The notes beneath the pieces are model-generated. The model was not told the origin of the DNA. It did no database searches and saw only the letters and a program-made list of their open reading frames with translations. This document shows, one piece after another, positions 41,684 to 50,900 of a DNA stretch of 64,000 nucleotides. Made by a program: the position numbers and the translations under genes. Each line of letters starts with the position of its first letter. Positions within the stretch are counted from its first letter, which is position 1. This DNA comes from Rhizobium johnstonii 3841. Lineage in GTDB: Bacteria; Pseudomonadota; Alphaproteobacteria; Rhizobiales; Rhizobiaceae. The stretch is from the NCBI RefSeq assembly GCF_000009265.1, contig NC_008380.1, positions 4,981,501-5,045,500 on the forward strand, written 5' to 3'.

Positions 41684-42559
41684 TCACTTTTTCCGCCGCT
41701 GCGCCGGGTGCACGAGCCGGCGCATCTGCACCATGGCCATCGGCGTCGAAAGACTGGAAGCATCGCTTGCCAGCATCAACTCGTTGCTGCCGCGCTTGAC
41801 GGCACGCGCAAGCACCTCGAAGACGCTGGCGGTGGCAAGCTGCAGCGCCTTTTCGTCCTCGATCCCGGAAAGCAGGCGCGACAGGAAGACGGCGGCGATA
41901 AGGTCGCCGAGACCATTCGGCGGGTTGTCGACGACGCGATGCTCGGCAAGAAGGGCGTGACGGCCGGAAAGATAGAGATTGCCGGTACCGCCCGCCATCA
42001 TCGGCACCGCCGAAGTGACGAGCATGCGCGATGGTCCGAGCGCGAGCGCCGCCTCCATGATCGCGCTGTTGTCTTCGAGGGCTGCCCCCGAAAGCCATGC
42101 GAGCTCGTAGCGGTTCGGCGTCGCGAGCGAGGCGAGCGGAATGAGATGGTCGCGAATGGCCTCAGCGGTCGCTTCCGGCACGTAAAGGCCGCCGAGATCG
42201 CCCATGACGGGATCGCAGACATAGAGCAGCTCGGGATTGTCTTGCCTGAGCGCGCCAATCAGCCGGGCGACGGAGCGCGCCTGGGCGGCATTGCCAAAAT
42301 AGCCCGAAAGCACCGCCTTGACTTCGCCGATCCAGGGCGCGCGGATCAGATCGTCGATCGCCGCGTCGAAATCCGTTTCCGCAAAAGTCAGCCGCGTCGA
42401 GCGGCCGTGGCCGGGATGCCAGGGCAGCACGATGGTCGGCAGGGCCCAGACCGGATGACCGAGCGTCTCCAGCGCAAAGACGGCTGCCCGGTTTCCGACC
42501 GAGCCCCGCACCACATGGCTGGAAATGACGATGACTGCGCCCGCTGCATTTTCCGACAT
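41684..42559 (-). CDS. pdxY: Pyridoxal kinase (PdxY)
   Basis: PdxY phosphorylates pyridoxal to pyridoxal 5'-phosphate in the salvage of vitamin B6. The 291-residue ribokinase-fold protein has VIVISSHVVRGSVGNRAA at the N-terminus and DPVMGDLGGLYVPE. TPNRYELAWLSG follows, and the catalytic region shows NPPNGLGDLIAAVFLSRL, where the usual GTGD motif is GLGD as in PdxY. The ATG at 42559 gives the canonical start; a longer frame adds 21 residues without homology. The gene is divergent from the glutamate dehydrogenase gene. Confidence 0.92.
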   Translation of the reverse strand: MSENAAGAVIVISSHVVRGSVGNRAAVFALETLGHPVWALPTIVLPWHPGHGRSTRLTFAETDFDAAIDDLIRAPWIGEVKAVLSGYFGNAAQARSVARLIGALRQDNPELLYVCDPVMGDLGGLYVPEATAEAIRDHLIPLASLATPNRYELAWLSGAALEDNSAIMEAALALGPSRMLVTSAVPMMAGGTGNLYLSGRHALLAEHRVVDNPPNGLGDLIAAVFLSRLLSGIEDEKALQLATASVFEVLARAVKRGSNELMLASDASSLSTPMAMVQMRRLVHPAQRRKK

Positions 42560-42835
42560 GATATCCAAGATCCGAATGATGACCGCGTTTGATGATCTTT
42601 TTGACGCCACGCTGTCAACCATTCTTCATGCGGGCGTGGAAATGTTCGGCGGAACGAAAAACCGGAAGACGGGACTTTCGCTTACGCTTGGCGAAGAAAG
42701 CGAAAAATCTCTCATGATTTCTCGTTTCCAGCACCCAAAAAGCGTCAAAACAATCCTTCGGACCTCTCTTTTAGAGATTTTTTCGAAGAATCTTCTGCTA
42801 GCTTGCGAAAAATCAGACATTGAGGGAGGCGATCC

Positions 42836-45800
42836 ATGGCTGCCAGAAACAATCCGAAACGGGAAAAGCAGATCGAAAGCGCGCGCAAGATCGCCAAGGC
42901 GACGGGCGAGGCGCATCTCGATCCGGAAATTCTCTTCGGCCGGGCAAGCAATGACGATCTCGAACTCTATACGCCGGAAATGCTGGCGCTCTCCGCGGTG
43001 CATTCGGCAAAGGAACTCGCCGCCTGGAACGGCAAGGCGCCCCGCGTCGGCATCGACACGATTACCGATGTGACGCCTGATGGCATCGCCGTCTCGGTGC
43101 TTTCAGTCACCGACCAGAACATGCCTTTTCTGTTTGAATCGGTCATGGGCGAAGTGACGAGCACCTATCGCGACCTGTTCATGGCCGTGCATCCCATCCT
43201 GGTCATGGAAAAGGGCAAGGCGCCAGCGCTTTATTCCGCCGATCACCCGAGCGATCCGGCCAACCGCGTCAGCCATATCCAGCTTCATATTGCGCCGCTC
43301 AATTCCACCCAGGCCGCCGATCTCGTCAAACGCATCGAAAAAGTGCTCGAACAGGTCCGCCTCTCGGTGTCCGACTGGAAGCCGATGCTTTCCAAGATCG
43401 ACGGCGTGATCGCAGAGCTTGCGGCCAATGGCGCCAGCCGGAAGAAGGCCGATCGCGACGAAGCCGTCGCTTTCCTGACCTGGCTGCGCGATGAGAATTT
43501 CACTTTCCTCGGCATGCGGGAATATGTCTATTCCGGCAAAGGGGCCGAAGCCAAAGTCGAACGCGACAAGGGTGCTGGCCTCGGCATTCTTTCCAATCCC
43601 GATGTTCTCGTGCTGCGCACCGGCAAGGATGCGGTGACGACGACACCTGAGATCCTTGCCTTCCTCGACGGCCCCGACTTCCTGATCGTCACCAAGGCGA
43701 ATGTGAAATCGATCGTCCATCGCCGGGCCTATATGGATTATGTCGGCGTCAAGCGCTTCGACGCCGACGGCAACGTCACCGGCGAACTGCGCATCGTCGG
43801 TCTTTTCACCTCGACGGCCTATACCTCGCTCGCCTCGGAAATCCCGCTGCTGCGTTCCAAGATCGAGAAGGTGAAGGAGCATTTCGGCTTCGACCCGATG
43901 AGCCATTCCGGCCGCATGCTCGACAATACGCTGGAATCCTATCCGCGCGACGACCTTTTCCAGATCGACACGACGCTGCTTGCAAGTTTTGCGGAACAGA
44001 TCAACGACTTGGGCGATCGGCCGCGCGTGCGCGTCCTGCCGCGCATCGACCATTTCGACCGCTTCGTCTCGGTGATCGTCTACGTGCCGCGCGAGGAATA
44101 CGACTCGATCGTCCGAGAGCGGATCGGCACCTATCTGAAGACCGTCTATGACGGCCGAGTCTCCGCCTATTACCCGGCTTTTCCGGAAGGCGGCGTGGCG
44201 CGCGTGCATTTCATCATCGGCCGCTCCGGCGGCAAGACGCCACGCATTCCACAAGCAAAGCTCGAGCAGGTGATCCGCGAGATCACCGCCCGTTGGGACG
44301 ACCGTTTCGAGGCACTGGCGGGCGTCAAGGCGCCGAAGATATCCGTCGACCAAGCCTTCCAGGATTCCTTCACGCCCGAGGAAACCGTGGCCGACCTCGC
44401 CGATATCGGTGCCTGCGCCACCGGCGAACCGCTACGCATACACTTTTACCACCGTCAGGAAGAAGAACAGGGCCGCATCCTTTCCTTGAAGATCTTCCAC
44501 GCCGGCGGCCAGTTGGCGCTGTCGCGCCGCGTGCCGCTTCTCGAGAATCTCGGCTTCAACGTCGTCAGTGAACGCACCTTCGATATCGGTGTGCCGGTCG
44601 CCGATGGAGAAAAGAAACTCGTCGTGCTGCACGATATGGAGCTCGAGGCCCGCAATGGCGGCGAGATCGATCTGCAGCGTTACGGCGCCGCCCTCGAGGA
44701 AGGCTTCGTCGCCGCTTTCGCCGGCACGATCGACAATGACAGCTTCAACCGGCTGATCCTTTCGGCCGGGCTCTCGGCGCGCGAGACGAACGTGTTGCGC
44801 GCCTATGCGCGTTATCTCCGCCAGGCCGGCATCCCCTATTCGCAGGATTATATTGCGACGACGCTCGACAAATATCCCGGTGTTGCCGCCGCCATCTTCC
44901 GTCTCTTCCATGACACGCTCGACACCAGGCTTACCGAGAAAGCTCGCGTCAAGAAGCTTGCCGAACTGCACCAGGCGATCGAGACTGAACTTGCCAACGT
45001 GCCGAGCCTCGACGACGACCGTATCCTGCGCCGCTATGTCAATATCGTCGATGCGACCCTGCGCACCAATTATTTCCAGAAGAACCCGGACGGCTCGCCG
45101 AAGCCGATGCTGGCCTTCAAGCTTGATCCGCACTTGGTCGACGGTCTGCCGGAGCCGAAGCCCTTCCGCGAGATGTTCGTCTACGGCGTCGAAGTCGAGG
45201 GCGTGCACCTGCGCTTCGGCAAGGTGGCGCGCGGCGGCCTGCGCTGGTCGGACCGCGCCGAGGATTACCGCACCGAAGTGCTCGGCCTCGTCAAGGCCCA
45301 GCAGGTGAAGAACGCGGTCATCGTGCCGGTCGGCGCCAAAGGCGGCTTTTATCCGAAGAAGCTTCCTGTCAGCGGCAGCCGCGACGAGACCTTCAATGCC
45401 GGTCGCGAGGCTTACAAAACCTATATCCGAACGCTGCTTTCGATCACCGACAATATATCGGGCGCCGACATCGTCCCGCCGAAGGACACGGTCAGGCTCG
45501 ATGGCGACGATCCCTATTTCGTCGTCGCCGCCGACAAGGGCACGGCGACCTTTTCCGATACCGCCAATGCGCTGGCGCAGGAAGCCGGCTTCTGGCTGGA
45601 CGACGCCTTCGCGTCCGGCGGCTCGGCCGGCTACGACCATAAGAAGATGGGCATCACCGCCCGCGGCGCCTGGGAAACAGTAAAACGCCATTTCCGTGAG
45701 ATGGACATCGATATCCAGACGACGCCCTTCACCGTCGCCGGCGTCGGCGATATGTCGGGCGATGTCTTCGGCAACGGCATGCTGCTTTCTCCCAAGATCC

Positions 45801-47614
45801 GGCTCATTGCCGCCTTCGATCACCGCGACATCGTCATCGATCCCGATCCCGATATGGAAAAGACGCTGACCGAACGCCAGCGACTCTTCGACCTGCCGCG
45901 TTCGAGCTGGCAGGACTTCGACAAAAGCGTGCTGTCGAAGGGCGCGATGATCATTTCCCGCTCGGCGAAATCGGTGACGCTGACGCCGGAAGCGGTTGCC
46001 GCGATCGGCATCGACAAGGCCGTGGCGACGCCCTTCGAGATCATGACGGCGATCCTGAAGAGCCCGGTCGACCTGCTCTGGTTCGGCGGCATCGGCACCT
46101 ATGTGAAAGCCTCGTCCGAAACAGACACCGAAGTCGGCGACCGCGCCAACGACCCGATCCGCATCACGGCGGCGGAGGTGCGCGCCAAGGTGATCGGCGA
46201 GGGCGCAAACCTCGGCGTCACCCAGAAGGGCCGCATCGCCTACGGTCTGAAGGGTGGGCGCTGCAACTCCGACGCCATCGACAACTCGGCCGGCGTCAAT
46301 ACCTCGGACGTCGAGGTGAATATCAAGATCGCGCTGGCAGCCGCCATGCATGACGGGCGCCTGACGCGCGTAAAACGCGATCAGCTTCTTTCTTCGATGA
46401 CCAGCGAAGTGGCGACCCTGGTTCTGCGCAACAACTACCTGCAGTCGCTGGCAATCTCACTGACGGAACGCAAGGGGACGGCAAATGGCCTGGAGCTTGG
46501 CCGCTTCATGAGCGTGCTCGAGGGCGCCGGCCAGCTGAACCGCAAGGTCGAAACGCTGCCGGACGACCAGACCCTGGCCGAACGCTATGCGGCCGGCAAG
46601 CCGTTGACGCGGCCGGAAATCGGCGTGCTGGTGTCTTATGCCAAAATCGTGCTCTTCGATGCGCTGGCCGCAAGCGACCTGCCTGATGATCCCTATTTCA
46701 TCGCAACGCTTTTGAATTACTTCCCCGTGAAGATGCAGAAGTCGAACGCCGGCGATATCGCCAGCCACCGCCTGAAGCGCGAAATCGTTGCGACCGTGCT
46801 TGCCAACGAAGCGATCAATCGTGGCGGGCCGAGCTTCACCGTCGCCATGATGGACGCGACGGCGGCGTCGGCACCGGAAGTGGTGCGCGCCGCAATCGTC
46901 GCGAGAGACGGTTTCGACCTGACCCGCCTGTGGGCCGAGACGGACGCCCTGGACGGCAAGATATCAGGCGATCTGCAGAACCGCATCTACGAGGAGATCA
47001 GCCACAGCTTTATCGTGCTGACGCGCCTGCTGCTGAAAACAGGCATGACCAAGGCCGATATGGTGGAAGTGATTAGCCGGCTTCAGGCGGCTCTGAAGAA
47101 GCTGAAAACCGCCTTCGCCGGACAGGTGGCCGGCGAGGTCGCCGTGCGCCAGGCGGAGTACAGCCAGGCGGGCCTGCCCGAAAAACTCGCCGCCGACATC
47201 GCCAGCCTCCCGATCTTCGCACTGGTGCCGGAGATCATGCAGATCGCCGAGCGCACCGGCGAACCCCTGGTACGCGCCGCCGAGAACTACATCGCCGTGT
47301 CGCAGACCTTCCGTATCGGCAGGCTGCTGGCGGCGGGAGGGCGGATCCTTACCTCAGACCATTACGAGAATCTGGCGCTTGCCCGCAGCATCGACCAGAT
47401 TGCCAGCGCAAGGCGCGACATCGTCATCTCGGCCCTTTCCGATCACGGCAAGGAAAAGCTGCCCGTTCAAGCCTGGCATGCACAGGATCGTATCCGCATC
47501 AACCGTATCCTCGAGGAGCTTTCAAGCCTCAGCGATGGTGGCGATCCCAATCTCGCGCGTATTACCGTTGCTGCAGGTATCCTGACCGATCTTGCGCGCG
47601 ACCGGGCGAGGTGA
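42836..47614 (+). CDS. gdhB: Large NAD-specific glutamate dehydrogenase (about 180 kDa)
   Basis: This 1592-residue protein is the GDH-180 type enzyme that deaminates glutamate to 2-oxoglutarate with NAD for catabolism. A long N-terminal part (about 1-700) carries ACT-like regions. The catalytic domain follows with GLRWSDRAEDYRTEVLGLVK, AVIVPVGAKGGFYPK (active-site lysines), TARGAWETVKRHFRE-like and the Rossmann segment VAGVGDMSGDVFGNGML. A helical C-terminal part ends the protein. No frameshift is seen over 4.8 kb. GGGAGG precedes the ATG by about 6 bases. The gene symbol follows common usage for this class and is less certain than the function. Confidence 0.95.
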   Translation: MAARNNPKREKQIESARKIAKATGEAHLDPEILFGRASNDDLELYTPEMLALSAVHSAKELAAWNGKAPRVGIDTITDVTPDGIAVSVLSVTDQNMPFLFESVMGEVTSTYRDLFMAVHPILVMEKGKAPALYSADHPSDPANRVSHIQLHIAPLNSTQAADLVKRIEKVLEQVRLSVSDWKPMLSKIDGVIAELAANGASRKKADRDEAVAFLTWLRDENFTFLGMREYVYSGKGAEAKVERDKGAGLGILSNPDVLVLRTGKDAVTTTPEILAFLDGPDFLIVTKANVKSIVHRRAYMDYVGVKRFDADGNVTGELRIVGLFTSTAYTSLASEIPLLRSKIEKVKEHFGFDPMSHSGRMLDNTLESYPRDDLFQIDTTLLASFAEQINDLGDRPRVRVLPRIDHFDRFVSVIVYVPREEYDSIVRERIGTYLKTVYDGRVSAYYPAFPEGGVARVHFIIGRSGGKTPRIPQAKLEQVIREITARWDDRFEALAGVKAPKISVDQAFQDSFTPEETVADLADIGACATGEPLRIHFYHRQEEEQGRILSLKIFHAGGQLALSRRVPLLENLGFNVVSERTFDIGVPVADGEKKLVVLHDMELEARNGGEIDLQRYGAALEEGFVAAFAGTIDNDSFNRLILSAGLSARETNVLRAYARYLRQAGIPYSQDYIATTLDKYPGVAAAIFRLFHDTLDTRLTEKARVKKLAELHQAIETELANVPSLDDDRILRRYVNIVDATLRTNYFQKNPDGSPKPMLAFKLDPHLVDGLPEPKPFREMFVYGVEVEGVHLRFGKVARGGLRWSDRAEDYRTEVLGLVKAQQVKNAVIVPVGAKGGFYPKKLPVSGSRDETFNAGREAYKTYIRTLLSITDNISGADIVPPKDTVRLDGDDPYFVVAADKGTATFSDTANALAQEAGFWLDDAFASGGSAGYDHKKMGITARGAWETVKRHFREMDIDIQTTPFTVAGVGDMSGDVFGNGMLLSPKIRLIAAFDHRDIVIDPDPDMEKTLTERQRLFDLPRSSWQDFDKSVLSKGAMIISRSAKSVTLTPEAVAAIGIDKAVATPFEIMTAILKSPVDLLWFGGIGTYVKASSETDTEVGDRANDPIRITAAEVRAKVIGEGANLGVTQKGRIAYGLKGGRCNSDAIDNSAGVNTSDVEVNIKIALAAAMHDGRLTRVKRDQLLSSMTSEVATLVLRNNYLQSLAISLTERKGTANGLELGRFMSVLEGAGQLNRKVETLPDDQTLAERYAAGKPLTRPEIGVLVSYAKIVLFDALAASDLPDDPYFIATLLNYFPVKMQKSNAGDIASHRLKREIVATVLANEAINRGGPSFTVAMMDATAASAPEVVRAAIVARDGFDLTRLWAETDALDGKISGDLQNRIYEEISHSFIVLTRLLLKTGMTKADMVEVISRLQAALKKLKTAFAGQVAGEVAVRQAEYSQAGLPEKLAADIASLPIFALVPEIMQIAERTGEPLVRAAENYIAVSQTFRIGRLLAAGGRILTSDHYENLALARSIDQIASARRDIVISALSDHGKEKLPVQAWHAQDRIRINRILEELSSLSDGGDPNLARITVAAGILTDLARDRAR

Positions 47615-47641
47615 GACAGTCCGCGTCAAAACAAGGAGCGG

Positions 47642-49030
47642 ATGTTGAATCGCATTGACTGGACAGGAACGCGACCGCCGAAGGCCACGGAGAAGGGCAT
47701 CTGGGGGTGGATGTTCTTCGACTGGGCAGCACAGCCCTTCTTTACCGTCGTCACAACCTTTATCTTCGGACCCTATTTCGTTTCCCGCCTGACCGATGAC
47801 CCGGTTTCCGCGCAGACGACGTGGAGCAACATGGCGACGATCTCCTCGGTGATTATCGCCCTGCTCTCACCCGTTCTCGGCTCGATCGCCGACCAATCCG
47901 GCGCACGCAAACCCTGGATCGGCTTCTTCGCAATCATCAAGATCGCCAGCCTCTCCTGCCTCTGGTTTGCCGCCCCCGGTTCACCTGTTGTCTATCCCGT
48001 CATTTTCATGATCCTCGCCTCGATCTCGGCCGAGTTTTCGATCGTCTTCAATGATTCGATGATGCCGCGCCTGGTCGGCAAGCACGAGGTCGGCAAGCTC
48101 TCCAACACCGCCTGGGGGCTCGGTTACCTCGGCGGCATCATCGTGCTCATTGCCGTCGTGACGCTTTTGGCCGCGAGCCCGGAGAGCGGCAAGACCATCC
48201 TCGGCCTCGATCCCCTGTTCGGCCTCGATCCTGAGACCGGCCAGGATGCACGCATCACCGGGCCGATCTCGGCCGTCTGGTATCTGATCTTCATCCTGCC
48301 GATGTTCTTCTTCACGCCCGATGTCGGCAAGGGTCTTCCCTTCGGCACCGCGGTGCGCTCAGGCTTGCGGGAACTCAAAAACACGCTTGGCGAGCTCAGA
48401 GAGCGCCGCGGCATCCTTACATTCCTCATCGCCCGCATGATCTATCAGGACGGCGTCAACGGCCTGCTGATCCTGGGCGGTATCTTCGCGGCCGGCATGT
48501 TCGGCTGGGCGACGATCGAAATCGGTATCTACGGAATCATCCTGAATGTCATAGCGATCTTCGGCTGCCTGATCGCAGGCCGCATCGACAAGGGCGTCGG
48601 TTCGAAGGTGACCGTCGTCATCAGCCTCACGATGCTGCTTCTCGCCACCATCGGCATCATTTCGACAGGACCGGGCTACACCCTGTTCGGATTGATGCCG
48701 CTGCCGACAGCCGATTCCGGCGGCCTCTTCGGCACGGTGGCGGAAAAGGCCTATATCCTCTATGGCCTGCTGATCGGGCTCGCCTTCGGGCCGGTTCAGG
48801 CCTCGTCGCGCTCCTATCTCGCCCGCAGCGTCAACATCGAGGAAGCCGGCCGCTACTTCGGCATCTACGCGCTTTCGGGGCGCGCCACCAGCTTCATGGC
48901 GACGCTGCTCTTCTCGCTGGTGACCTATATGAGCGGATCACCGCGGCTTGGAATGGCAACGCTGATCCTGTTCCTCGCCGGCGGGTTGATACTCCTGATC
49001 CGCACGCCCTATCCCGCCGATCGCGCATAG
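47642..49030 (+). CDS. MFS transporter, UMF1 (Atg22-like) family
   Basis: This 462-residue protein has about twelve hydrophobic segments and the UMF1/Atg22-like signatures GWMFFDWAAQPFFTVVTTFI near the N-terminus and GLLIGLAFGPVQASSRSYLA in the second half. Atg22 relatives export amino acids from the yeast vacuole; in bacteria the substrate is unknown. The position 28 bases after glutamate dehydrogenase and the AAGGAGCGG ribosome binding site suggest co-transcription, which would fit a role with amino acids, but this is only context. Confidence 0.88.
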   Translation: MLNRIDWTGTRPPKATEKGIWGWMFFDWAAQPFFTVVTTFIFGPYFVSRLTDDPVSAQTTWSNMATISSVIIALLSPVLGSIADQSGARKPWIGFFAIIKIASLSCLWFAAPGSPVVYPVIFMILASISAEFSIVFNDSMMPRLVGKHEVGKLSNTAWGLGYLGGIIVLIAVVTLLAASPESGKTILGLDPLFGLDPETGQDARITGPISAVWYLIFILPMFFFTPDVGKGLPFGTAVRSGLRELKNTLGELRERRGILTFLIARMIYQDGVNGLLILGGIFAAGMFGWATIEIGIYGIILNVIAIFGCLIAGRIDKGVGSKVTVVISLTMLLLATIGIISTGPGYTLFGLMPLPTADSGGLFGTVAEKAYILYGLLIGLAFGPVQASSRSYLARSVNIEEAGRYFGIYALSGRATSFMATLLFSLVTYMSGSPRLGMATLILFLAGGLILLIRTPYPADRA

Positions 49031-49073
49031 GGACGAACCTCGAGGAAGAGCGCCGGCCACCGCCGGCACCCAA

Positions 49074-50690
49074 TCAGTGCCGGAAATGGCGCATGCCGGT
49101 AAAGACCATTGCGACGCCGTGTTCGTTGGCGGCATCGATGACTTCCTGGTCGCGCATCGAGCCGCCCGGCTGAATAACCGCCGTCGCCCCTGCGGCGATC
49201 ATCGACAGAAGACCGTCGGCAAAAGGCAGGAACGCTTCGGAGGCGACCGCCGAGCCATGCGTCATCGGCACTGCAAGGCCAAGCGCCTTGGCAGCCTCTT
49301 CGGCCTTCAGCGCGGCGATGCGGGCAGAATCGACGCGACTCATCTGGCCGGCGCCGATGCCGGCCGTCTGGCCGTCCTTGGCATAGACCACGGCATTCGA
49401 CTTCACATGTTTGCCGACCTTGAAGGCGAACTTCATGTCATCAAGTTCCTGCGCCGTCGGCGCACGCCTGGTGACGACCTTGAGTTCCAGATCCTCGACC
49501 ATGCCGTTGTCGCGGCTCTGGACGAGCAGGCCACCGGAAACGGTCTTTGCCGTCAGGCCCACGGCACGCGGATCGGGCAGGCCACCGGCAGACAACAGCC
49601 GCAGGTTCGGTTTGCGGGCGACGATCGCCTTTGCCTCCTCCGTGACATCCGGAGCGATAATCACTTCGGTGAAGAGCTTGACGATCTCTTCGGCCGTTTC
49701 GGCATCCAGTGTCTGGTTGAGCGCGATGATGCCGCCGAAGGCGGAGACGGAATCGCAAGCGAGCGCCCGCCGATAGGCCTCGACCAGGCTCGATCCGGTG
49801 GCGACGCCGCAGGGATTGGCGTGCTTGATGATCGCACAAGCCGGCGCCTTCTCGGGCAGGAACTCGGCGACGAGCTCGTAGGCCGCATCCGTATCGTTGA
49901 TGTTGTTGTAGGAGAGCTGCTTGCCTTGGAGAAGAGCGGCCGTCGAAACACCCGGACGCTTCTCGCCGGTCACGTAGAAGGCGGCCTTCTGGTGCGGGTT
50001 TTCGCCGTAGCGCATCTCTTCCTTCAGCGCACCGCCGATGACCCGGTGGCGCGGCGTGTCGATCGATAGCGTCTCGGCGAACCAGTTGGAGATCATTGCA
50101 TCATAGGCGGCGGTGCGGGCATAGGCCTTGGCGGCCATGCGCTGGCGGAAGGTATAGGCCGTCTTGCCGTCATCTGCGGAAAGCTGCTCCAGCAGCTCGG
50201 CATAATCGGCCGGATCCGTCAGGGTCGTCACATAGGCATGGTTCTTGGCCGATGCGCGGATCATCGCCGGACCACCGATATCGATATTCTCGACGGTCGT
50301 CGGATAGTCGCCGCCGGCTGCGCGCACTTCCTCGAAGGGATAGAGGTTGATGACGGCGAGGTCGATGCCCTCGATGCCATGCTGTTTCATTGCGTCCTGG
50401 TGTTCGCTGTCGTCACGGATCGCCAGCAGGCCGCCATGCACCGTTGGATGCAGCGTCTTCACACGCCCATCCATGATCTCCGGAAAACCGGTGATTTCGG
50501 AAACATCGGTGACGGCAAGACCGGCAGCAGTGATCGCTTTAAACGTGCCGCCGGTCGAAAGCAGACGCACACCTCTGGCAGACAAGGCGCGGGCGAGGTC
50601 GACGATCCCGGTCTTGTCGAAGACGGAGATGAGCGCGGTCTTGATTTCGACCTTGTCGGGGGCGGGGATCTTCTTGGAAATGACGGCCAT
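49074..50690 (-). CDS. purH: Bifunctional AICAR formyltransferase/IMP cyclohydrolase
   Basis: PurH carries out the last two steps of purine synthesis: it formylates AICAR with 10-formyl-THF and closes the ring to IMP. The 538-residue protein has the MGS-like cyclohydrolase domain first (about 1-200: ISVFDKTGIVDLARALS, TGGTFKAITAAG, MDGRVKTLHPTVHGG). The formyltransferase domain follows, with RYGENPHQKAAFY, ACAIIKHANPCGVA and the C-terminal KSNAVVYAKDGQTAGIGAGQ. The ATG at 50690 is preceded by GGAGAAGG. It is the last gene of the minus-strand run htpX-rsmB-heparinase-purH. Confidence 0.97.
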   Translation of the reverse strand: MAVISKKIPAPDKVEIKTALISVFDKTGIVDLARALSARGVRLLSTGGTFKAITAAGLAVTDVSEITGFPEIMDGRVKTLHPTVHGGLLAIRDDSEHQDAMKQHGIEGIDLAVINLYPFEEVRAAGGDYPTTVENIDIGGPAMIRASAKNHAYVTTLTDPADYAELLEQLSADDGKTAYTFRQRMAAKAYARTAAYDAMISNWFAETLSIDTPRHRVIGGALKEEMRYGENPHQKAAFYVTGEKRPGVSTAALLQGKQLSYNNINDTDAAYELVAEFLPEKAPACAIIKHANPCGVATGSSLVEAYRRALACDSVSAFGGIIALNQTLDAETAEEIVKLFTEVIIAPDVTEEAKAIVARKPNLRLLSAGGLPDPRAVGLTAKTVSGGLLVQSRDNGMVEDLELKVVTRRAPTAQELDDMKFAFKVGKHVKSNAVVYAKDGQTAGIGAGQMSRVDSARIAALKAEEAAKALGLAVPMTHGSAVASEAFLPFADGLLSMIAAGATAVIQPGGSMRDQEVIDAANEHGVAMVFTGMRHFRH

Positions 50691-50789
50691 GAAACCTTCT
50701 CCGTTCGGGCTTCGGGAGGACATCCGCAAAGGATGTTCGCATGCTGGCGCCGCGTTAGCACAGGTTTGCCGCCGCGCAAACAGGCGTCA

Positions 50790-50900
50790 GAGCATGACGC
50801 CAAAAAGCACGAGCCATTTTTGGACGGTATCGTACTTTACTTCCTTGATGTGGATGCGATCCCAATTTTGATCGCTTGGCTCAAAATCATCCGCTTCTAG
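50790..50900. repeat. Palindromic mosaic repeat, copy 5 (AT-rich type)
   Basis: This is a relative of the element at 34795-34908 with the same order: GAGCATGACGCC..., a TACTTCCTTGATGTGGATG linker, then AATTTTGATCGC...TCAAAATCATCCGC and the end TCTAG. Many positions differ, so the arms pair less well here. Its end overlaps the stop codon of the heparinase-like gene by three bases. Confidence 0.6.

Noticed and set aside
44432..46351. A 639-codon open frame antisense to glutamate dehydrogenase
   Set aside because: It is a high-GC shadow of the third-codon pattern of the large GDH gene, with no ribosome binding site and no recognisable domain.
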